Source of the DNA: Novosphingobium ovatum
GTDB taxonomy: Bacteria > Pseudomonadota > Alphaproteobacteria > Sphingomonadales > Sphingomonadaceae
Assembly: GCF_009909235.1 (NCBI RefSeq)
Contig: NZ_JAAAPO010000001.1
Span: forward strand, 845,362-909,361
Length of the DNA: 64,000 bases
Direction of reading: 5' to 3'
Of this stretch, positions 9,591 through 20,134 are shown in pieces. Below the pieces are notes generated by a model. It had not been told where the DNA came from. It made no database searches and saw only the letters and a list, made by a program, of their open reading frames with translations. The translations under genes were made by a program, and so were the position numbers. Each line of letters starts with the position of its first letter. Within the stretch, counting starts at the first letter, position 1.

Positions 9591-10121
9591 TCAGCGCGTC
9601 CACGGCCCCAGCATGCCACTGGCGGGCAGCACGGCCGGATTGGCCACGCGCACCAGCAGGCGGTGCTGTTCATACGGCCCCGGCAATTGCCAGCCGGCGG
9701 TGTGCTGATTGGTAAAGCCCCAGAAGCGGCCGTAATATTCCGGGTCGCCAATCATCACCAGCGGCAGCGGCGCCTGTGGGTTCAGCGCGGCAATCGCCGC
9801 GCTCACCAGCGCCTGACCATAGCCGCGGCCCTGTTGTTCGGGCAGGACGGCCACTGGGCCGACCATGATCATCGGATGCGCGCGGCCATCGGCATCGTTC
9901 AGCGCCACCGGCCAGCACTGGATCGTGCCCACCAGATGCTGATCCTCGTCGATTGCGGCAAAGGACAGGGCGGGCAGGCAGTCGGCCTCGCCGCGCACCT
10001 TGTAGGCGGTGCGCTGGCGGCGTTCTGGTTCAAACGCGCGGTCCAGCAGCGCCTCAACCAGGGCGGGATCGACATTGTCGAGCGGGATCAGCGTGGGCGT
10101 GGGCGCGGCGTTCTGGGTCAT
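9591..10121 (-). CDS. GNAT family N-acetyltransferase
   Basis: A 176-residue protein of the YhbS-like GNAT group. The acetyl-CoA loop is visible as VLPEQQGRGYGQALV, preceded by the beta-strand MIMVGPVAV, and it has the family's GDPEYYGRFGF-like stretch (GDPEYYGRFWG). I chose ATG 10121 because it starts the recognisable domain, although the frame stays open to 10247. Substrate unknown. It is separated by 77 bases from the DUF1285 gene and could be the promoter-proximal gene of that operon. Confidence 0.85.
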   Translation of the reverse strand: MTQNAAPTPTLIPLDNVDPALVEALLDRAFEPERRQRTAYKVRGEADCLPALSFAAIDEDQHLVGTIQCWPVALNDADGRAHPMIMVGPVAVLPEQQGRGYGQALVSAAIAALNPQAPLPLVMIGDPEYYGRFWGFTNQHTAGWQLPGPYEQHRLLVRVANPAVLPASGMLGPWTR

Positions 10122-10240
10122 AGCGCGCTGGCGCGTAGGGCAGGGGGGCGGGCAACGCAACACAAACCATGGCCACCTGCCGGGAAAAGCGTGCGGAAAA
10201 AGGGCTGGACGGGCGCGAGGCGCCATCCCACACAGCCGCC

Positions 10241-10837
10241 ATGGCACAGCATCAGATCATCATCGGCGTGGACGAGGCGGGGCGCGGCCCTTTGGCAGGC
10301 CCCGTGGTGGCGGGCGCGGTGTGGCTGAACGGGGCGGACATCGCCGGGCTGAACGACAGCAAAAAGCTGAGCGCCAAGCGCCGCGCCGCGCTGGAGGCGG
10401 CGATCAAGGACCAGTGCCATTGGGCCGTGGGTGTGGTGGAGGCGGACGAGATCGACCGCATCAACATCTTTGCCGCCACGATGCAGGCGATGACGCGGGC
10501 GGTGGCCGGATTGGTGGCGCAGATCCCCGATAGCCCCGATATCGTGTTGATTGATGGCAACAAAACGCCCGAAGGCCGGGTGGCCGAATGGGTCTGGCCG
10601 GTCCGTGCCATCGTCGGTGGTGACGCGCTGGAACCCGTCATCAGCGCCGCCAGCATCATCGCCAAGGAGCACCGCGACCGGATCATGACGGCGCTCGCGC
10701 AGGACCATCCGCAGTATGGCTGGGAGCGCAATGCGGGCTATGGCACGGCACAACATCTGGACGCCCTGCGCCAGCATGGCCCCACGCCACATCACCGCCG
10801 CAGTTTTGCCCCCGTGGCGCAATTGTCGCTGATTTGA
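10241..10837 (+). CDS. rnhB: Ribonuclease HII
   Basis: A 198-residue type 2 RNase H, cleaving RNA-DNA hybrids and removing misincorporated ribonucleotides. Motifs include GVDEAGRGPLAGPVV (first catalytic Asp-Glu pair), LNDSKKLS, IDGN and SAASIIAKEHRD. ATG 10241 gives the usual length; an in-frame ATG at 10169 would add 24 residues without family resemblance. The next gene, ccrM, follows after 266 bases, an order also seen in other alphaproteobacteria. Confidence 0.95.
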   Translation: MAQHQIIIGVDEAGRGPLAGPVVAGAVWLNGADIAGLNDSKKLSAKRRAALEAAIKDQCHWAVGVVEADEIDRINIFAATMQAMTRAVAGLVAQIPDSPDIVLIDGNKTPEGRVAEWVWPVRAIVGGDALEPVISAASIIAKEHRDRIMTALAQDHPQYGWERNAGYGTAQHLDALRQHGPTPHHRRSFAPVAQLSLI

Positions 10838-10915
10838 GCGCGGCGCATACGGGCTTTGCGGCCATCGTTGGGTCCATTGTGACGTTTATTTTTCACCCCC
10901 ATCGCGCCGGTCGCG

Positions 10916-12318
<1,403 letters not shown>

Positions 12319-12339
12319 TCGCGGCTATAGCCCTGATCC

Positions 12340-13446
12340 ATGCAGGTTTATCTTCGCCCGATCGCCCTATGTGACAGCCCGCAGGCCGAGGAGGGCGAGG
12401 CCGTCCGACTGGCGGGTGGTCTGGTCTATGCCAGCCGTTTCGCGCTGATCGCGCGGGACGGCGGGCGGATTGTCGCGCGCGAGCGTACAGGCGTTGCGGG
12501 CATGGATGCCGCCATCGCCGCAATGCCCGATGCGGCGCGCGAACAGGCGCAGGCGCAATGGGCCGATCTGCGCAAAGCCCATGCGCCGTTGCAGATGGGA
12601 CCGCGCACCATCCGGCTGGATCAGCCGCAGGTGATGGGCATTTTGAACGTCACGCCCGACAGTTTCTCTGACGGGGGACAGTTCATGGATCGCCCCGATG
12701 TGGCCCATGAACATGCCGCCATGATGCTGGAGGCGGGCGCGGCGATCATCGACATTGGCGGCGAAAGCACCCGCCCGGGCGCCGCCGCCGTATGGGAAGG
12801 CGACGAGATCAAGCGCGTCATCCCCGCCATCAGCCATTGCGCCAAAATGGGCGCGGCGATCAGCATCGACACCCGCCGTGTCGCGGTGATGGAGGAAGCG
12901 CTGGCCGCCGGCGCGCATCTGATCAACGATGTGTCGGGCCTGCGCCATGATCCGCGCAGCATGGAATTTGCCGCCCGCAGCGGCGCGCCCGTCTGCTTGA
13001 TGCACGCGCCCGGAAGTGGCGAGGATCTGCATGACGATGGCATCTATGCCGATGTCGTGCTGGACGTGTTCGACTGGCTGCGTGAACGGCGTGACGCGGC
13101 GCAGGCGGCGGGTATTCCGCGCGCGAAGATCCTGCTGGATCCCGGCATCGGCTTTGGCAAAAGCCTTGCGGAAAATCTGGCGCTGATGAATGCGCTGCCG
13201 CTGTTCCATGCGCTGGGCTGCGTGTTGCTGGTGGGGGCCAGCCGCAAACGGATGATCGGCGCCCTGTCAAACGAGGCGGCCGCGCACAAGCGTCTGGGCG
13301 GCAGCGTGGCGCTGGCCTGCCGGATGATGGACGCGGGCGTGCAGATCATCCGCGTGCATGACGTGCCCGAAACGGTGCAGGCGGCGCATGTCTGGCGCGG
13401 GATGCGCGATGCGGCGCTGACCGATTTCAGCCAGTTGCCGCTGTAA
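12340..13446 (+). CDS. folP: Dihydropteroate synthase with N-terminal extension
   Basis: A 368-residue protein. The TIM-barrel core begins near residue 98 with MGILNVTPDSFSDGG, followed by DIGGESTRPGA, SIDTRR, INDVSGL and LLDPGIGFGK, all classical dihydropteroate synthase motifs. It condenses p-aminobenzoate with hydroxymethyl-dihydropterin in folate synthesis. The first 95 or so residues are an extension absent from the E. coli enzyme (about 280 residues); I recognise no domain in it. It begins 21 bases after ccrM and may be co-transcribed. The convergent regulator gene ends only four bases beyond its stop. Confidence 0.93.
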   Translation: MQVYLRPIALCDSPQAEEGEAVRLAGGLVYASRFALIARDGGRIVARERTGVAGMDAAIAAMPDAAREQAQAQWADLRKAHAPLQMGPRTIRLDQPQVMGILNVTPDSFSDGGQFMDRPDVAHEHAAMMLEAGAAIIDIGGESTRPGAAAVWEGDEIKRVIPAISHCAKMGAAISIDTRRVAVMEEALAAGAHLINDVSGLRHDPRSMEFAARSGAPVCLMHAPGSGEDLHDDGIYADVVLDVFDWLRERRDAAQAAGIPRAKILLDPGIGFGKSLAENLALMNALPLFHALGCVLLVGASRKRMIGALSNEAAAHKRLGGSVALACRMMDAGVQIIRVHDVPETVQAAHVWRGMRDAALTDFSQLPL

Positions 13447-13450
13447 CGCG

Positions 13451-14869
13451 TCACCCCGCCTCGCTGATCCCCAGATCCGACAGCTTGCGATACAGCGTCG
13501 ATCGGCCAATACCCAACCGCCGCGCGACCTCGGTCATGCGGCCACGGTAATGGCCGATGGCCAGCCGGATGACATCGGCCTCGATCTCTTCGAGCGGGCG
13601 CAGGTTGCCGTCCGCCGTGAACAGCATGACGCCCGCGCTTTCGTGTTGATTGCCGCCCGACAGGGGGTCGGAGCTGATCATGCTGGACAATTGCGGGAAA
13701 TCGTCCGCCGTCAGCGCGTCACCGTCACAGAACACCGCCGCGCGGAACAGCACCGCCTGCAATTGCCGCACATTGCCCGGCCAGTCATAGGCGGACAGCA
13801 GCGCCAGCGCGCCTTCGGTAATGCCCAGTTCGCGCAGGCCCGGCTGTTCGCCAATCCGCGCCAGGAAATAGCGCGCCAGCGCCGGAATATCGCCGGGGCG
13901 TTCGCGCAAGGGCGGCAGGGCGACGGTGGTCTGGCTGATCTGGTCAAACAGCGTTTCGTCAAATTCGCCATAACCGACCAGTTCTTTCAGGTTCAGGTTG
14001 GCGCAGACGATCAGGCGGACATCGACGCGGAACGAATGGCGCGCGCCGATCGGGCGCACCGCGCCGGTGGCCAGAAATTCGGACAGGCGCTGTTGCACGC
14101 CCAGCGGCAGGCGGCATACCTCGTCGATCACCAGCGTGGCGCCGTCGCAATGCTGCAACGCGCCGATCTGGCGGTCGAAGGCCCCGGGGAAAGCGCCCTT
14201 TTCATGGCCGAAGAGCATCGATTCGATCGAATTGGCGGGCGTGGAATTGGCGTTGATGATGCGCAGCGGCATCTTCGCCCGCAACGATGCCGCGTGGACG
14301 GCGCGCACCAGCATTTCCTTGCCGGTGCCGCTGGGGCCTTCGATCAGCATGGGGCCATGGCCGCGCGCTGATTTGGCGGCGATGGCCAAAGCGGTGCGGA
14401 ACGCGGGGGCCGCGCCGATCATCGCGTCAAAATCGGCCGGGCCGGTAATCTTTTCGGTCAGCGGCTGCAATTCATCGCGCGGCGCCTCACGCGTGGTGGA
14501 ATTGCGCAGCGCCGTCAGAAGGCGGTCGGGGGCCACAGGCTTGATCAGATAGTCGGTCGCGCCGGCCCGCATCGCCTCGACCGCCAACAGCGGCGAGGCG
14601 CTGGCGGTCAGCATCAGGATCGGCAATCCGGGGCGGCGTTGGCGCAATTGCTGGATCAGATCGCACGCGCCATCGCCCGGAACCCATTGATCCAGAATGA
14701 TGGCCCCCAAAGCCATGCCTTGACGTGTGCCCAGCGTGGCGATCGCGGTTTCGGCGTCCGCCACGACAATCGTGCGCCAGCCGTCGCGCGCGGCAAGCGC
14801 GGTGATCAACCGGCTTTGCGCGGGCTCATCATCGATCAGCATCAACAGGCGCGTGTCGGTGTCGGCCAT
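13451..14869 (-). CDS. NtrC-family response regulator with a variant sigma-54 loop
   Basis: A 472-residue three-domain regulator. The receiver domain (about 7-120) has the acidic pair Asp13-Asp14, phosphoacceptor Asp60 and Lys110. The AAA+ domain has Walker A GPSGTGKE (178-185) and Walker B LVIDEV (246-251). A Fis-type helix-turn-helix (EVARRLGIGRSTLYRKL) ends the protein. The loop that contacts sigma-54 reads GAFPGA at 225-230 where active family members have GAFTGA, so sigma-54 activation is doubtful. No partner histidine kinase is adjacent. Target genes unknown. Confidence 0.88.
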   Translation of the reverse strand: MADTDTRLLMLIDDEPAQSRLITALAARDGWRTIVVADAETAIATLGTRQGMALGAIILDQWVPGDGACDLIQQLRQRRPGLPILMLTASASPLLAVEAMRAGATDYLIKPVAPDRLLTALRNSTTREAPRDELQPLTEKITGPADFDAMIGAAPAFRTALAIAAKSARGHGPMLIEGPSGTGKEMLVRAVHAASLRAKMPLRIINANSTPANSIESMLFGHEKGAFPGAFDRQIGALQHCDGATLVIDEVCRLPLGVQQRLSEFLATGAVRPIGARHSFRVDVRLIVCANLNLKELVGYGEFDETLFDQISQTTVALPPLRERPGDIPALARYFLARIGEQPGLRELGITEGALALLSAYDWPGNVRQLQAVLFRAAVFCDGDALTADDFPQLSSMISSDPLSGGNQHESAGVMLFTADGNLRPLEEIEADVIRLAIGHYRGRMTEVARRLGIGRSTLYRKLSDLGISEAG

Positions 14870-15158
14870 TGTGGTTGGGGGTCCCTGTGGTCATGCGCTT
14901 ATCAGATCGTCCCGTTTCTAGACTGATCGGGTAAAGAGCCTGTTAAGCGCGGGTGGCCACACCCCCGGTAAGACACGCGTGCGGGCATTGGTATTTGTGC
15001 CAGCCTGATCAAATGGACGGGTGCGCGCGGCGCAGTAAACTTTATGCCGACTATCCGACCTGCGTATCCAGGGCTTGAGCCACGTCAAGGGCGTGGTATG
15101 ACATGACGATAAATGACATGAGCGCCAAAAATGGCGTGCGGGCACGGGGAAGACGAAT
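14870..15158. other. Divergent intergenic region between regulator and oxidase/transhydrogenase genes
   Basis: This 289-base stretch separates the response regulator (reading left) from the oxidase subunit IV gene (reading right). It holds the CRP/FNR-like palindrome described separately at 15075-15088 and a possible -10 TATGAC at 15097-15102. I see no RNA gene or coding region. Confidence 0.5.
15075..15088 (+). promoter_or_regulatory. CRP/FNR (FixK)-type palindrome TTGA-N6-TCAA
   Basis: TTGAGCCACGTCAA matches the TTGA-N6-TCAA core recognised by FNR/FixK-type regulators. It lies 70 bases upstream of the oxidase subunit IV start. TTGAGC (15075-15080) and TATGAC (15097-15102) are also spaced 16 bases apart, so the site may overlap a -35 element. 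Oxygen-responsive control of a respiratory gene would make sense, but this is inference from sequence match alone. Confidence 0.4.
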
Positions 15159-15284
15159 ATGGCCAATGGGCATGACATGAAGGCGGCTGAGGCGACCTAT
15201 GCAGGGTTTATCAGCCTGATCAAATATTCGACCCCGGTGGTCGCTGTGATTGCGGCTCTGGTTGTTTTCCTGATCACCCGCTGA
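15159..15284 (+). CDS. aa3-type cytochrome c oxidase subunit IV, small membrane protein
   Basis: A 41-residue ORF beginning MANGHDMKAAEATYAGF and ending with one transmembrane helix (VVAVIAALVVFLITR). Length, the charged N-terminus with a TYAGF motif and the single C-terminal helix match the bacterial aa3-type oxidase subunit IV family (PF07835), which often sits just upstream of the transhydrogenase genes in alphaproteobacteria. Its role in the oxidase is not clear; deletion is tolerated in the systems I know of. The pnt genes start ten bases after its stop, so it is probably the first gene of that operon. Confidence 0.85.
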   Translation: MANGHDMKAAEATYAGFISLIKYSTPVVAVIAALVVFLITR

Positions 15285-15294
15285 AAGGTCTGAC

Positions 15295-16428
15295 ATGAGC
15301 GAGGCTGTAAAACTCGCCGTTCTGCGTGAACGGGCGAGCGGGGAGACGCGTGTCGCGATCACACCCGAAACTGTAAAGAAATTCAAGGCTTTGGGCGCGA
15401 ATGTCGCGATCGAGGCGGGGGCTGGTCTGGCCGCGTCGATTGCAGACGCGGACTATGCCGCGATGGGCGCGCAGATCCTTGATGGCAGCGGCTCGATTGC
15501 GGAGGCGGACATTGTTCTGGGCGTGCAGGGGCCGGACGTGGCGCTGCTGTCGGGGGCAAAGCCGGGGGCGTGGATCGTGGCGGGCCTTGACCCCTTTGGC
15601 CAGCGCGCCCGTGTGGACGCCTATGCGGCGGCCGGTTTTGAAGCGTTGGCGATGGAGTTCATGCCGCGCATCACCCGTGCGCAGTCGATGGATATCCTGT
15701 CCAGCCAGTCCAATCTGGCCGGCTACAAGGCGGTGATCGAGGCGGCGGCCACCTATGGCCGGGCGTTTCCGATGATGATGACGGCGGCAGGCACCATTTC
15801 TGCGGCCAAGGCGTTCATCATGGGCGTGGGCGTGGCGGGGCTTCAGGCGATCGCCACGGCGCGGCGTCTGGGTGCGCAGGTGTCGGCCACCGACGTGCGT
15901 TCCGCGACCAAGGAACAGATCATGTCGCTGGGTGCGAAACCGATCTTTGTTGAAAAGGTCGCAGGCATCGAGGGCGAGGGCGCCGGTGGCTATGCCACGG
16001 AAATGAGCGCGGAATATCAGGCGGCGCAGGCCGAACTGGTCAGCGCCCATATCGCCAAGCAGGACATTGTGATCACCACCGCGCTGATTCCGGGCCGCGC
16101 CGCGCCGCGCCTGATCTCTGACGCGCAGATCGCCACGATGAAGCCGGGCAGCGTGATCTTTGACTTGGCCGTCGCACAGGGCGGCAATGTCGAAGGCAGC
16201 GTGCCCGACCAGATCGTTGAGCGTCATGGCGTCAAGATCATGGGCTATAGCAACACGCCCGCGCATCTGCCGGCGGACGCTTCGGCGCTGTTCGCGCGCA
16301 ACCTGTACAATTTCCTCTCGGCCTTTTGGGACAAGGAGCAGGGCAAGCCTGTTCTGGACGAGGAAATCGGCAACGCCATCCGCCTGACCGCCAATGGCGC
16401 GGTCGTCAATCCGCGCCTTTTGGGCTGA
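15295..16428 (+). CDS. pntAA: NAD(P) transhydrogenase subunit alpha part 1 (NAD-binding domain)
   Basis: A 377-residue soluble domain I of the proton-translocating transhydrogenase. It starts [27 protein letters not shown], the alanine dehydrogenase/PNT N-terminal pattern (ERASGE-RVAITP), and contains the Rossmann region [18 protein letters not shown]. It binds NAD(H) and passes hydride to the NADP domain of PntB. In E. coli alpha is one polypeptide; here, as in Rhodospirillum and many alphaproteobacteria, it is split in two genes. RBS AAAGG precedes the ATG. Confidence 0.95.
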   Translation: MSEAVKLAVLRERASGETRVAITPETVKKFKALGANVAIEAGAGLAASIADADYAAMGAQILDGSGSIAEADIVLGVQGPDVALLSGAKPGAWIVAGLDPFGQRARVDAYAAAGFEALAMEFMPRITRAQSMDILSSQSNLAGYKAVIEAAATYGRAFPMMMTAAGTISAAKAFIMGVGVAGLQAIATARRLGAQVSATDVRSATKEQIMSLGAKPIFVEKVAGIEGEGAGGYATEMSAEYQAAQAELVSAHIAKQDIVITTALIPGRAAPRLISDAQIATMKPGSVIFDLAVAQGGNVEGSVPDQIVERHGVKIMGYSNTPAHLPADASALFARNLYNFLSAFWDKEQGKPVLDEEIGNAIRLTANGAVVNPRLLG

Positions 16429-16439
16429 TGGAGGGACAC

Positions 16440-16736
16440 ATGGACTTTATCTCGATCCTCTCGATCTTCGTGCTGGCGTGTTTCGTCGGCTATTATGTGG
16501 TGTGGTCGGTGACGCCCGCGCTGCACACGCCGCTGATGGCGGTGACCAACGCGATCTCGTCCGTCATCGTGGTGGGCGCGCTGATCGCGGCCGCCGCCAG
16601 CGGTCTGGGGCAGGGCGCGGGCGTGTCGAAATGGCTGGGGCTGGGCGCGGTGGTGCTGGCCTCGGTCAATATCTTTGGCGGCTTTGCCGTGACGGCCCGC
16701 ATGCTGGCCATGTACAAGAAGAAGGAGAAGAAGTGA
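16440..16736 (+). CDS. pntAB: NAD(P) transhydrogenase subunit alpha part 2 (membrane domain)
   Basis: A 98-residue membrane protein with three hydrophobic helices ([48 protein letters not shown]) and the family stretch [16 protein letters not shown]. It provides part of the proton channel with PntB. A strong RBS (GGAGGG) precedes ATG 16440. Its stop overlaps the pntB start (ATGTGATG-like overlap: TGATG), so translation is coupled. Confidence 0.95.
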   Translation: MDFISILSIFVLACFVGYYVVWSVTPALHTPLMAVTNAISSVIVVGALIAAAASGLGQGAGVSKWLGLGAVVLASVNIFGGFAVTARMLAMYKKKEKK

Positions 16737-18181
16737 TGGTTCTCCAGCTTCTTAGCGCGGCTGCGGCGGTGTCCCATGATGCGGTGCCCGATTGGGCGAT
16801 GTTTGCCTATCTGGTGTCGGGCGTGCTGTTCATTCTGGCGCTGCGCGGATTGTCCTCGCCCGCCACCAGCCGCGCGGGCAACCGTTATGGCATGGTCGGC
16901 ATGGTGATCGCGGTGGTGACGACGCTGGTGACGCACAACATCGCCAGCCTGCCGGAAATCGCGGTGGCGCTGGCGATTGGCGGCGGCATTGGCTTTGTCA
17001 TCGCGCGGCGCATTGCCATGACGGCGATGCCGCAACTGGTCGCGGCGTTCCACTCGCTGGTGGGTTTGGCCGCCGTGCTGGTGGGCTGGGCGGCTTACCT
17101 CAATCCGGAGGCCTTTGGCATTGCCGAAGGCGGCCATATCCATGCGCAAAGCAGCGTGGAAATGGGCCTGGGCATCGCCATCGGCGCGATCACCTTTTCC
17201 GGCTCGGTCATCGCCTTCCTGAAACTGGCGGGCAAGATGTCGGGCTCGCCGATCCTGCTGCCGGGGCGCCATGTGCTCAACCTGGGCACGCTGATCGCCA
17301 TTCTGGGGCTGGTGGGCTATTTCACCGTTGACCAGTCGCTGTGGGTCATTGGCGTGATCACGCTGCTTTCGTTCATCATCGGCTTCCTGCTGATCATTCC
17401 GATCGGCGGCGCGGACATGCCGGTCGTCGTCTCGATGCTGAACTCCTATTCGGGTTGGGCCGCCGCCGCGATGGGCTTCACGCTGCACAATTCGGCGATG
17501 ATCATCACCGGCGCGCTGGTGGGCTCCTCGGGTGCGATCCTCTCGTACATCATGTGCAAGGCGATGAACCGTGGGTTCCTGAGCGTGATCGCGGGTGGCT
17601 TTGGCGCCGCGCCCGAGGCTGGCGCCGGCGGCGCGCCCAAGGAACAGCGTCCGTGGAAGCGCGGCTCGGCCGAGGACGCGGCCTTCCTGATGAAGGAAGC
17701 CGAAAGCGTCATCATCATCCCGGGCTATGGCATGGCGGTGTCTCAGGCACAGCATGCCCTGCGCGAAATGGGCGATCTGCTGAAAAAGGAAGGCGTCAGC
17801 GTCAAATACGCCATCCACCCCGTCGCGGGCCGTATGCCCGGCCACATGAACGTGCTGCTGGCCGAAGCCAACGTCCCCTATGACGAGGTGTTCGAGCTGG
17901 AGGACATCAACTCCGAGTTCGGCCAGTGCGATGTCGCCTTCATCATCGGCGCCAACGACGTGGTGAACCCCGCGGCCAAGACCGACAAGTCCAGCCCGAT
18001 CTATGGCATGCCCGTGTTCGACGTGGACAAGGCCAAGACGGTCATGTTCGTCAAGCGCTCGATGGGCGGCGTGGGCTATTCAGGTGTCGATAATGATGTG
18101 TTCTATATGGACCAGACGATGATGCTGTTGGCCGACGCCAAGAAGATGGTGGAGGATATCGTCAAGGCGATGGCGCACTAA
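16736..18181 (+). CDS. pntB: NAD(P) transhydrogenase subunit beta
   Basis: A 481-residue protein: eight to nine transmembrane helices in the first half (for example LPEIAVALAIGGGIGFVIARRI), then the NADP(H)-binding domain III with GYGMAVSQAQHALREM and IGANDVVNPAA, VDVDKAKTVMFVKRSM-like motifs. With the alpha subunits it couples proton influx to NADPH formation. ATG 16736 shares its first base with the last base of the upstream stop. The frame is open far upstream but there overlaps pntAB. Confidence 0.96.
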   Translation: MVLQLLSAAAAVSHDAVPDWAMFAYLVSGVLFILALRGLSSPATSRAGNRYGMVGMVIAVVTTLVTHNIASLPEIAVALAIGGGIGFVIARRIAMTAMPQLVAAFHSLVGLAAVLVGWAAYLNPEAFGIAEGGHIHAQSSVEMGLGIAIGAITFSGSVIAFLKLAGKMSGSPILLPGRHVLNLGTLIAILGLVGYFTVDQSLWVIGVITLLSFIIGFLLIIPIGGADMPVVVSMLNSYSGWAAAAMGFTLHNSAMIITGALVGSSGAILSYIMCKAMNRGFLSVIAGGFGAAPEAGAGGAPKEQRPWKRGSAEDAAFLMKEAESVIIIPGYGMAVSQAQHALREMGDLLKKEGVSVKYAIHPVAGRMPGHMNVLLAEANVPYDEVFELEDINSEFGQCDVAFIIGANDVVNPAAKTDKSSPIYGMPVFDVDKAKTVMFVKRSMGGVGYSGVDNDVFYMDQTMMLLADAKKMVEDIVKAMAH

Positions 18182-18245
18182 CGCCGGACCTGACATCCCC
18201 CACGCCAAGCGGCGCGGGCCACAGCGGCAACCTGAAAGGACCGAT

Positions 18246-18548
18246 GTGACCCGCGCCGTTTTGTGTTTGATGCTGCCCTTGGCCTTGGCCGGCTGTGGCG
18301 AGAATACCGCCCGCCACCGTATCACCAACGCTCTGACCGCGCGCGGCATGGCGCCCGCGCCCGCCGCCTGCATGGCCGATCATCTGGTCGACCGCCTGAC
18401 CATGGCCCAATTGCGCAAGCTGGAGGCGCTGAAGGGCACCGGGCGCGATCTGCCCTCGATGCTGATGGCGCTGGGCCGGATTGACGACCCACAGGTGCGC
18501 GAAGAGCTGGTGGTGGCCGCCGGGACCTGCCTGTTGGTCGGGCGGTAA
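18246..18548 (+). CDS. Small lipoprotein of unknown function
   Basis: A 100-residue protein starting at GTG. The signal peptide ends with lipobox LALAGC, giving Cys17 as the lipidated residue. The mature part is mostly helical and contains two further cysteines that could form a disulfide. I do not recognise the family. It lies 64 bases after pntB and 51 bases before the dGTPase gene. The start is fixed by the signal peptide; no ATG fits. Confidence 0.7.
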   Translation: MTRAVLCLMLPLALAGCGENTARHRITNALTARGMAPAPAACMADHLVDRLTMAQLRKLEALKGTGRDLPSMLMALGRIDDPQVREELVVAAGTCLLVGR

Positions 18549-18599
18549 TCGGCGCTTTTCGGCTGGTTTTTGTGGGGGTAAGCGGCTAACCGGTGGGCC

Positions 18600-19793
18600 A
18601 TGCCGCTTTCCCCGCTTGCCTGTGATCCCGCGCAAACCCGTGGCCGTCAATTCCCGATGGAAGGCGCGCTGGCGCGCGGCCCGCGCAGTTGTTATCAGCG
18701 CGACCGCGACCGCATCGTCCATTCCATCGCCTTCCGCCGCTTGCGCAGCAAGACGCAGGTGTTCATCGCCCCCGATGGCGATCACTATCGCGTCCGCATG
18801 ACCCATAGTCTGGAAGTGGCGCAGATCGGCCGCGTCATCGCCCGCCAGCTGGGTCTGGACGAGGATCTGACCGAGGCGCTGTGTCTGGCCCATGACATCG
18901 GCCACCCGCCCTTTGGCCATGCCGGAGAGGACGCGCTGCACGCAGCATTGGCCGACCATGGCGGGTGGGACCACAATGCCCATTGCCTGCGGGTGCTGAT
19001 GCTGCTCGACAGCCCCTATTGCGAGCATGACGGGTTGAACCTGACGTGGGAATTGCTGGAAGGTCTGGCCAAGCATAACGGCCCGGTGGGTGCAGACACC
19101 AAGCCATTGGGCGGGCGCGGGCGGGCGGCCAATTGGGCGCTGGCGCAGCTGGACGCGGCCTTTCCGCTGAACTTGCGCGAATGGAGCGGGCTGGAGGCGC
19201 AGGTCGCCGCGATTGCCGATGACATCGCCTATGACAACCACGACATTGACGATGGCTTGCGCGCCGGGTTCCTGACGCTGGACCATCTGATGGAGCAACC
19301 TTTCGTTGCGCAGCAATGGTATGCGGTCGAACGCCGCCATCCCGGCGCCCCGCGTGAGCGCCAGTTGCGCGAGCTGGTGCGTAGCCAGATCGGCATCATG
19401 GTCAATGACGTGATCGCGCAGACGCGGCTGCGCACCGTGGGCATGGAGAGCCTTGCCGATGTGCGCGCCGCCGGGCAGGTCAGCGCCACCTTCTCGCCCG
19501 CGCTGGCCGAGGCGGAGCGTGAATTGAAACGCTTCATGTATCAGCGCCTGTATCTGCATGACGAGCAATTGGCCGCCGCCGCCAGCGCGCGTCAGGTGGT
19601 GGCTGGGCTGTTTGCCGCCTTTGCGCAGGATCCGGCACTGATGGGGGGGCAATGGGCCGCCCGCGCACCTGATGACGCCACGGCCCGCGCGCGCCACATT
19701 GCCGATTACATCGCGGGCATGACGGATCGCTTTGCCATCGCCAGCTATCAGCGCATCCATGGTGAAGTGCCCGAGCGGTTGAGCAATGTGTGA
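18600..19793 (+). CDS. dgt: Deoxyguanosinetriphosphate triphosphohydrolase-like protein
   Basis: A 397-residue HD-domain protein of the dGTPase-like type 2 group. Metal ligands are seen in RMTHSLEVAQIGR and LAHDIGHPPFGHAGE, with the third motif DDIAYDNHDIDD. Members hydrolyse dNTPs to the nucleoside and triphosphate. ATG 18600 starts the conserved N-terminus with the DRDRIVHS(I)AFRRLRSKTQVF region. Symbol follows family; exact substrate specificity is not predictable. Confidence 0.9.
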   Translation: MPLSPLACDPAQTRGRQFPMEGALARGPRSCYQRDRDRIVHSIAFRRLRSKTQVFIAPDGDHYRVRMTHSLEVAQIGRVIARQLGLDEDLTEALCLAHDIGHPPFGHAGEDALHAALADHGGWDHNAHCLRVLMLLDSPYCEHDGLNLTWELLEGLAKHNGPVGADTKPLGGRGRAANWALAQLDAAFPLNLREWSGLEAQVAAIADDIAYDNHDIDDGLRAGFLTLDHLMEQPFVAQQWYAVERRHPGAPRERQLRELVRSQIGIMVNDVIAQTRLRTVGMESLADVRAAGQVSATFSPALAEAERELKRFMYQRLYLHDEQLAAAASARQVVAGLFAAFAQDPALMGGQWAARAPDDATARARHIADYIAGMTDRFAIASYQRIHGEVPERLSNV

Positions 19794-19887
19794 TTTGGGC
19801 GGGTAGATCCAATCCTGTTAGTAATGGTGACAGCCGGGTTTGACTTTTGCGCCGCAACATGGGAAGCGCTTGGCCGTCGCTGACCCA

Positions 19888-20099
19888 TGCGGGAGAGTTC
19901 CCGCGATTCGGTTGCCCCGGATCGCAGGACGCCGAAGGAGCAACCGCCCCGGAATCTCTCAGGCACCATGGACCGTGTGGGTCAACAGCGATACTCTGGA
20001 AAGTGTCCCGGCGGATTGCCGCACGGGGCCGCCGAAGGGGTAAATCCGCGAGGCTGATGCCCGCGGACCAAGCTCTCAGGTTTCCGTGACAGAGGGGGC
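19888..20099 (+). promoter_or_regulatory. Tandem glycine riboswitch upstream of the gcv operon
   Basis: Two consecutive glycine aptamers are recognisable. The first has GGGAGAGTTC (19891), CGCCGAAGGAGCAA (about 19930-19943) and CTCTCAGGCACC (about 19956). The second has ACTCTGGAAAGT (about 19993), GCCGAAGGGGTAAA (about 20031) and CTCTCAGG (about 20073), closing with ACAGAGGGG near 20099. The order and the genes downstream (glycine cleavage system) are the textbook arrangement: glycine binding turns on degradation. No clear intrinsic terminator is visible between the second aptamer and gcvT, so control may act on translation or on a less obvious structure. Confidence 0.95.
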
Positions 20100-20134
20100 A
20101 CCGTTTGGTGCACTCTTGTACGGAAAACATATTT

